From NCBI GenBank assembly GCA_019414665.1, contig DXLO01000015.1, forward strand, positions 1 to 57,164: a stretch of 57,164 bases of DNA, written 5' to 3'. The translations under genes and the position numbers were made by a program. The stretch is from Bacteroides sp. Lineage in GTDB: Bacteria > Bacteroidota > Bacteroidia > Bacteroidales > Bacteroidaceae. The notes beneath the pieces are model-generated. The model ran no database searches, was not told the origin of the DNA, and saw only the letters and a program-made list of their open reading frames with translations. This document shows, piece after piece, positions 55,701 to 57,164 of this stretch (positions within the stretch are counted from its first letter, which is position 1; every line of letters begins with the position of its first letter).

Positions 55701-56919
55701 GGTCAAAAGTATAATGAATGAACTCATCGCTGCCTTTGCTCTTTTTGTTGAGTCCTCCCTCTACTGTTCCTACCCATAGATTTCCGTCTTTGTCTTCGCT
55801 GATGGCATTGACCGGATTGGGGGAAAGAGAGGTTTCTCGAAGATAGTTATATTGCCACACATACGTTTGCAGACAATTGGGAGTCAATAAATTGATTCCT
55901 CCTATCTCGGTCCCTACCCAGATATTCTCATTGTCGGTCAGCAGGCAGTTGATGAAATTACAGTTCAACGACTTGTCAGGCATTTCATTGTTTTGGCGGA
56001 TATAAGTAAAAGTATCGGTATCCCGATTGTATACATTGAGTCCGTTCAGAGTAGAAACGATGACATCTCCTTTGCTAGTCAGTTTAACTCCGGTTATATA
56101 GGCTTGACTTAGCATTCCGGGGCGATGATTGGAGTAACGGTACCGGTTCAAACTCTGCCGAGTATGGTTATACTTGAAGAGTCCGCGATTGGTTCCTATC
56201 CATAACAATTCCCCGTCAGTTTCCATGCAGAGAATTCTCCAGTCTTCTGAGAAGGGTTTCAGCAGCTCCGATACCATGCTGGTTTTCAGTAAGTGGTTGC
56301 TTCCTTTTTCAATACGGCATACATGATTATCTATGCCTGCACAGATGTATTCTTGCAGGTCAATAACAGCGTGGATGGGGGATTCTGTATCTTTTTTCAG
56401 TTTATAGTAATCTTTTATTTGCCCGTTTACGCCTAGTTCCAGATACCATAGATTCTTGTCTGTCGATATCCACAGATTGTCCTGCTTGTCCCGATAGATG
56501 GATGCAATGTAGTTACTTGCTAGAGATTTCAATTCGGCAGGCAGTTCTTTGTCCGTGTCTATCTGTGTATAATGTTTCAAGTCAATGAGGTCTATTCCTT
56601 CTTCCGACCCTATCCAGAGTCGTTGAAACTTATCCTCACAGACTTTATGCACGTAGTCGTTTTTCAAGCGAATGGAGTGGGATTGGGAATTATAATGAAT
56701 GAATTGATAGCCATTATACCGTCCTATTCCATTATTAGTAGCTACCCAGATATATCCTTGAGTGTCTTTGTAAATATCATTGATGAAGTTATGGGGTAAC
56801 CCAGTATCTTCTGTAATGAAGCTGAAATTATATCGGTTGAAAAAGTTATGTAAGTTTTCTCCAAATAAGTTCAATACTCCTCCTGTAAGTAGAAGAAGTG
56901 CTATAATGTGCGTTTTCAT
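52753..56919 (-). CDS. hybrid two-component system regulator (PUL2)
   Basis: About 1388 residues from ATG 56919 (MKTHIIALLLLTGG); the frame from 56973 has a poor leader. Periplasmic sensor of Reg_prop repeats (GYIWVATNNGIGRYNG, LWVGTVEGGLNKKS), Y_Y_Y domain, one membrane helix (WWFYLLLAILITVGSYYFY) and a coiled coil. Cytoplasmic HisKA with His887 (THEFRTPVTL), HATPase (ISNAVKFTPDYG, STGIGLFL), receiver with Asp1187 (VSDLMMPVMDG), and C-terminal AraC domain (VAEIAYAVGFNDPKYFTKCFKE). Same strand as the operon it should activate, starting 94 bp upstream of GH89. Confidence 0.95.
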   Translation of the reverse strand: MKTHIIALLLLTGGVLNLFGENLHNFFNRYNFSFITEDTGLPHNFINDIYKDTQGYIWVATNNGIGRYNGYQFIHYNSQSHSIRLKNDYVHKVCEDKFQRLWIGSEEGIDLIDLKHYTQIDTDKELPAELKSLASNYIASIYRDKQDNLWISTDKNLWYLELGVNGQIKDYYKLKKDTESPIHAVIDLQEYICAGIDNHVCRIEKGSNHLLKTSMVSELLKPFSEDWRILCMETDGELLWIGTNRGLFKYNHTRQSLNRYRYSNHRPGMLSQAYITGVKLTSKGDVIVSTLNGLNVYNRDTDTFTYIRQNNEMPDKSLNCNFINCLLTDNENIWVGTEIGGINLLTPNCLQTYVWQYNYLRETSLSPNPVNAISEDKDGNLWVGTVEGGLNKKSKGSDEFIHYTFDQNNPTSISNNSIRGILIDSENHLWAYTWGVGINELNLNIPHNQTFQRHIREDSIGLEGDFLSSACEDTMNNGLWFGTTRGLHFYHKKTKRFTRVLFDRSDNEFDAVGSIIIDRKKRLWMGTSEGVFIMDLHSFSISSAQFSYTYLKHKLTEPTSLQLEKINCIIEDHNGTIWLGANGNGLYQLAEENGTQFTFHNYTRKDGLPNNTIIGIVEDKTGHLWMSTNHGIAQLDTQTMTFTNYTKEDGLPNNQFYWNASYYSPQNNLLYFGTINGLVAFTPDIAKTKKQDAKVKLTSISVAGTMVYPPADGKTPCAVTNLHTIRLHEKDHGFSIEFSTLNYGNCNRVKYAYRLKNYENEWTETLPGEHTARYNFVPSGKYVFQVRATDEKGHWSDKITEVKVTITPYFYKSWWFYLLLAILITVGSYYFYQWKISLYRQQKKQLEKEVAQRTHELELQNKQLEIMARHVEEVTEEKIAFFTNITHEFRTPVTLINGPIQRALDESHEPEVKKQLQIAERNSNYLLSLVNELMDFRKLDADKVVLNKTNENFIRLIQNILMPFEVFAHERNINIITYFRLCTPFWIFDVEYMRKAIINLISNAVKFTPDYGKISLYVASLTDKDNHTWLFIDIKDTGNGIVPEDIERIFERFYQSKKSIKYPVYGQSSTGIGLFLCKKIISLHGGNIYAGNNPKQGAFFRILLPLEKGIPQAKSEKEKYEQNEHPLSIPANGNEKKETILIVEDNADMRTYICSILKNNYQLKEAQNGAEALYLIQRETIDLIVSDLMMPVMDGNELSRRVKANLATSHIPFLMLTALRSEAQERISYEIGVDEYLCKPFDEVILRLRIRNILALRQKYKSMFSTSMNCETLNINASSKDNTFMTSAINLMKEHYADSDYNLERFIRDMGYSKTLVNQKLQSLTGQSIGQFMRNYRLNVAKDTLTKVECDISVAEIAYAVGFNDPKYFTKCFKELFGVLPSEYFGKK

Positions 56920-56938
56920 ATTAGTAATTGTTTCCCAA

Positions 56939-56969
56939 CAAATGTAAATAATAGTAAGATAGTTCCAAA
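56939..56969 (-). promoter_or_regulatory. promoter of PUL2 HTCS gene
   Basis: Minus strand: -33 TTTG (top CAAA 56966-56969) and -7 TACATTTG (top 56939-56946), spaced 19 bp; a full consensus promoter, unlike that of the operon it controls. Confidence 0.65.
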
Positions 56970-57084
56970 ACATTTGAGTGGAAATCTTGTATCTGAGAGT
57001 AATATAAGGAAAATGGCGGCTGGAGATTACAATGGAATTACAAAAGAATGTGATGAAGGCTTTTATGATATGTATGATAACAAA

Positions 57085-57106
57085 AAAGGCTCGCTATCTG
57101 CGAACC
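57085..57106 (-). terminator. terminator of tRNA-Asn
   Basis: On the minus strand GGTTCGC, loop AGATA, GCGAGCC (one G-U pair), then TTTTTT; top positions 57088-57106 with the A run at 57082-57087. Confidence 0.8.
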
Positions 57107-57112
57107 TTTGTG

Positions 57113-57164
57113 CTCTTCGTCTTGGACTTGAACCAAGGACCCTCTGATTAACAGTCAGATGCTC
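57113..57164 (-). tRNA. tRNA-Asn (GTT), partial
   Basis: The 3' part of a tRNA on the minus strand, cut by the window edge. Anticodon arm TCTGA-CTGTTAA-TCAGA gives anticodon GTT. The T arm is CTTGG-TTCAAGT-CCAAG, followed by the 3' acceptor strand ACGAAGA and discriminator G at 57113. The 5' part (D arm, acceptor) lies beyond 57164. A terminator follows at once. The gap between this and the HTCS promoter (56970-57080) shows nothing else. Confidence 0.9.

Noticed and set aside
56908..57147. Plus-strand frame over the right end
   Set aside because: It runs across the HTCS promoter, the tRNA terminator and the tRNA-Asn on the other strand.

Overview
The window is chromosomal DNA of a Bacteroides/Phocaeicola-type gut bacterium. 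Evidence: SusC/SusD pairs, hybrid two-component regulators (HTCS), lipoproteins with SG/TGC-type lipoboxes, and promoters of the Bacteroides form (-7 TAnnTTTG). No rRNA and no CRISPR array were seen; one partial tRNA lies at the right edge.

Region 1 (1-1000): noncoding DNA with repeated words that look like the end of an IS21-type insertion sequence, then tag (3-methyladenine DNA glycosylase I) on the minus strand. Region 2 (about 1000 to 9000 or 11560): an A+T-rich integrated element. It begins with a large serine recombinase and carries a ParB/DGQHR-like protein, small hypothetical proteins, a possible winged-helix protein, a DUF3871 protein, a RadC-like JAB protein and a tyrosine recombinase reduced to its catalytic domain. 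A membrane protein and a lipocalin-like lipoprotein follow. No relaxase, conjugation or phage structural gene is visible.

Region 3 (11.8-16.9 kb): xusABC-type xenosiderophore uptake operon (TonB receptor, DUF4374 lipoprotein, PepSY membrane protein). Region 4 (17-21.7 kb): a CorA-type transporter, the peroxide-stress pair ahpC-ahpF, and a LacI-type regulator.

Region 5 (21.8-35.6 kb): polysaccharide utilization locus 1 (PUL1): surface glycan-binding lipoprotein, SusC, SusD and two GH30 glycosidases on the minus strand, with a divergent HTCS. A direct repeat with 22-bp period in the divergent promoter is the likely HTCS operator. The substrate is unproven; a beta-1,6-linked glucan is a reasonable guess.

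Region 6 (35.8-56.9 kb): PUL2, all on the minus strand: HTCS, GH89 alpha-N-acetylglucosaminidase, HGSNAT-like acetyltransferase, SusC, SusD, glycerophosphodiesterase-like enzyme, GH92, atypical GH28, GH92 and a histidine phosphatase. Together these could N-acetylate and remove alpha-glucosamine, remove alpha-mannose, open a phosphodiester and dephosphorylate an inositol phosphate or sugar phosphate. This fits an inositol-phosphate glycolipid head group (plant GIPC or GPI-anchor glycan) better than an ordinary polysaccharide, and is the most interesting inference here. The window ends in a tRNA-Asn with its terminator.
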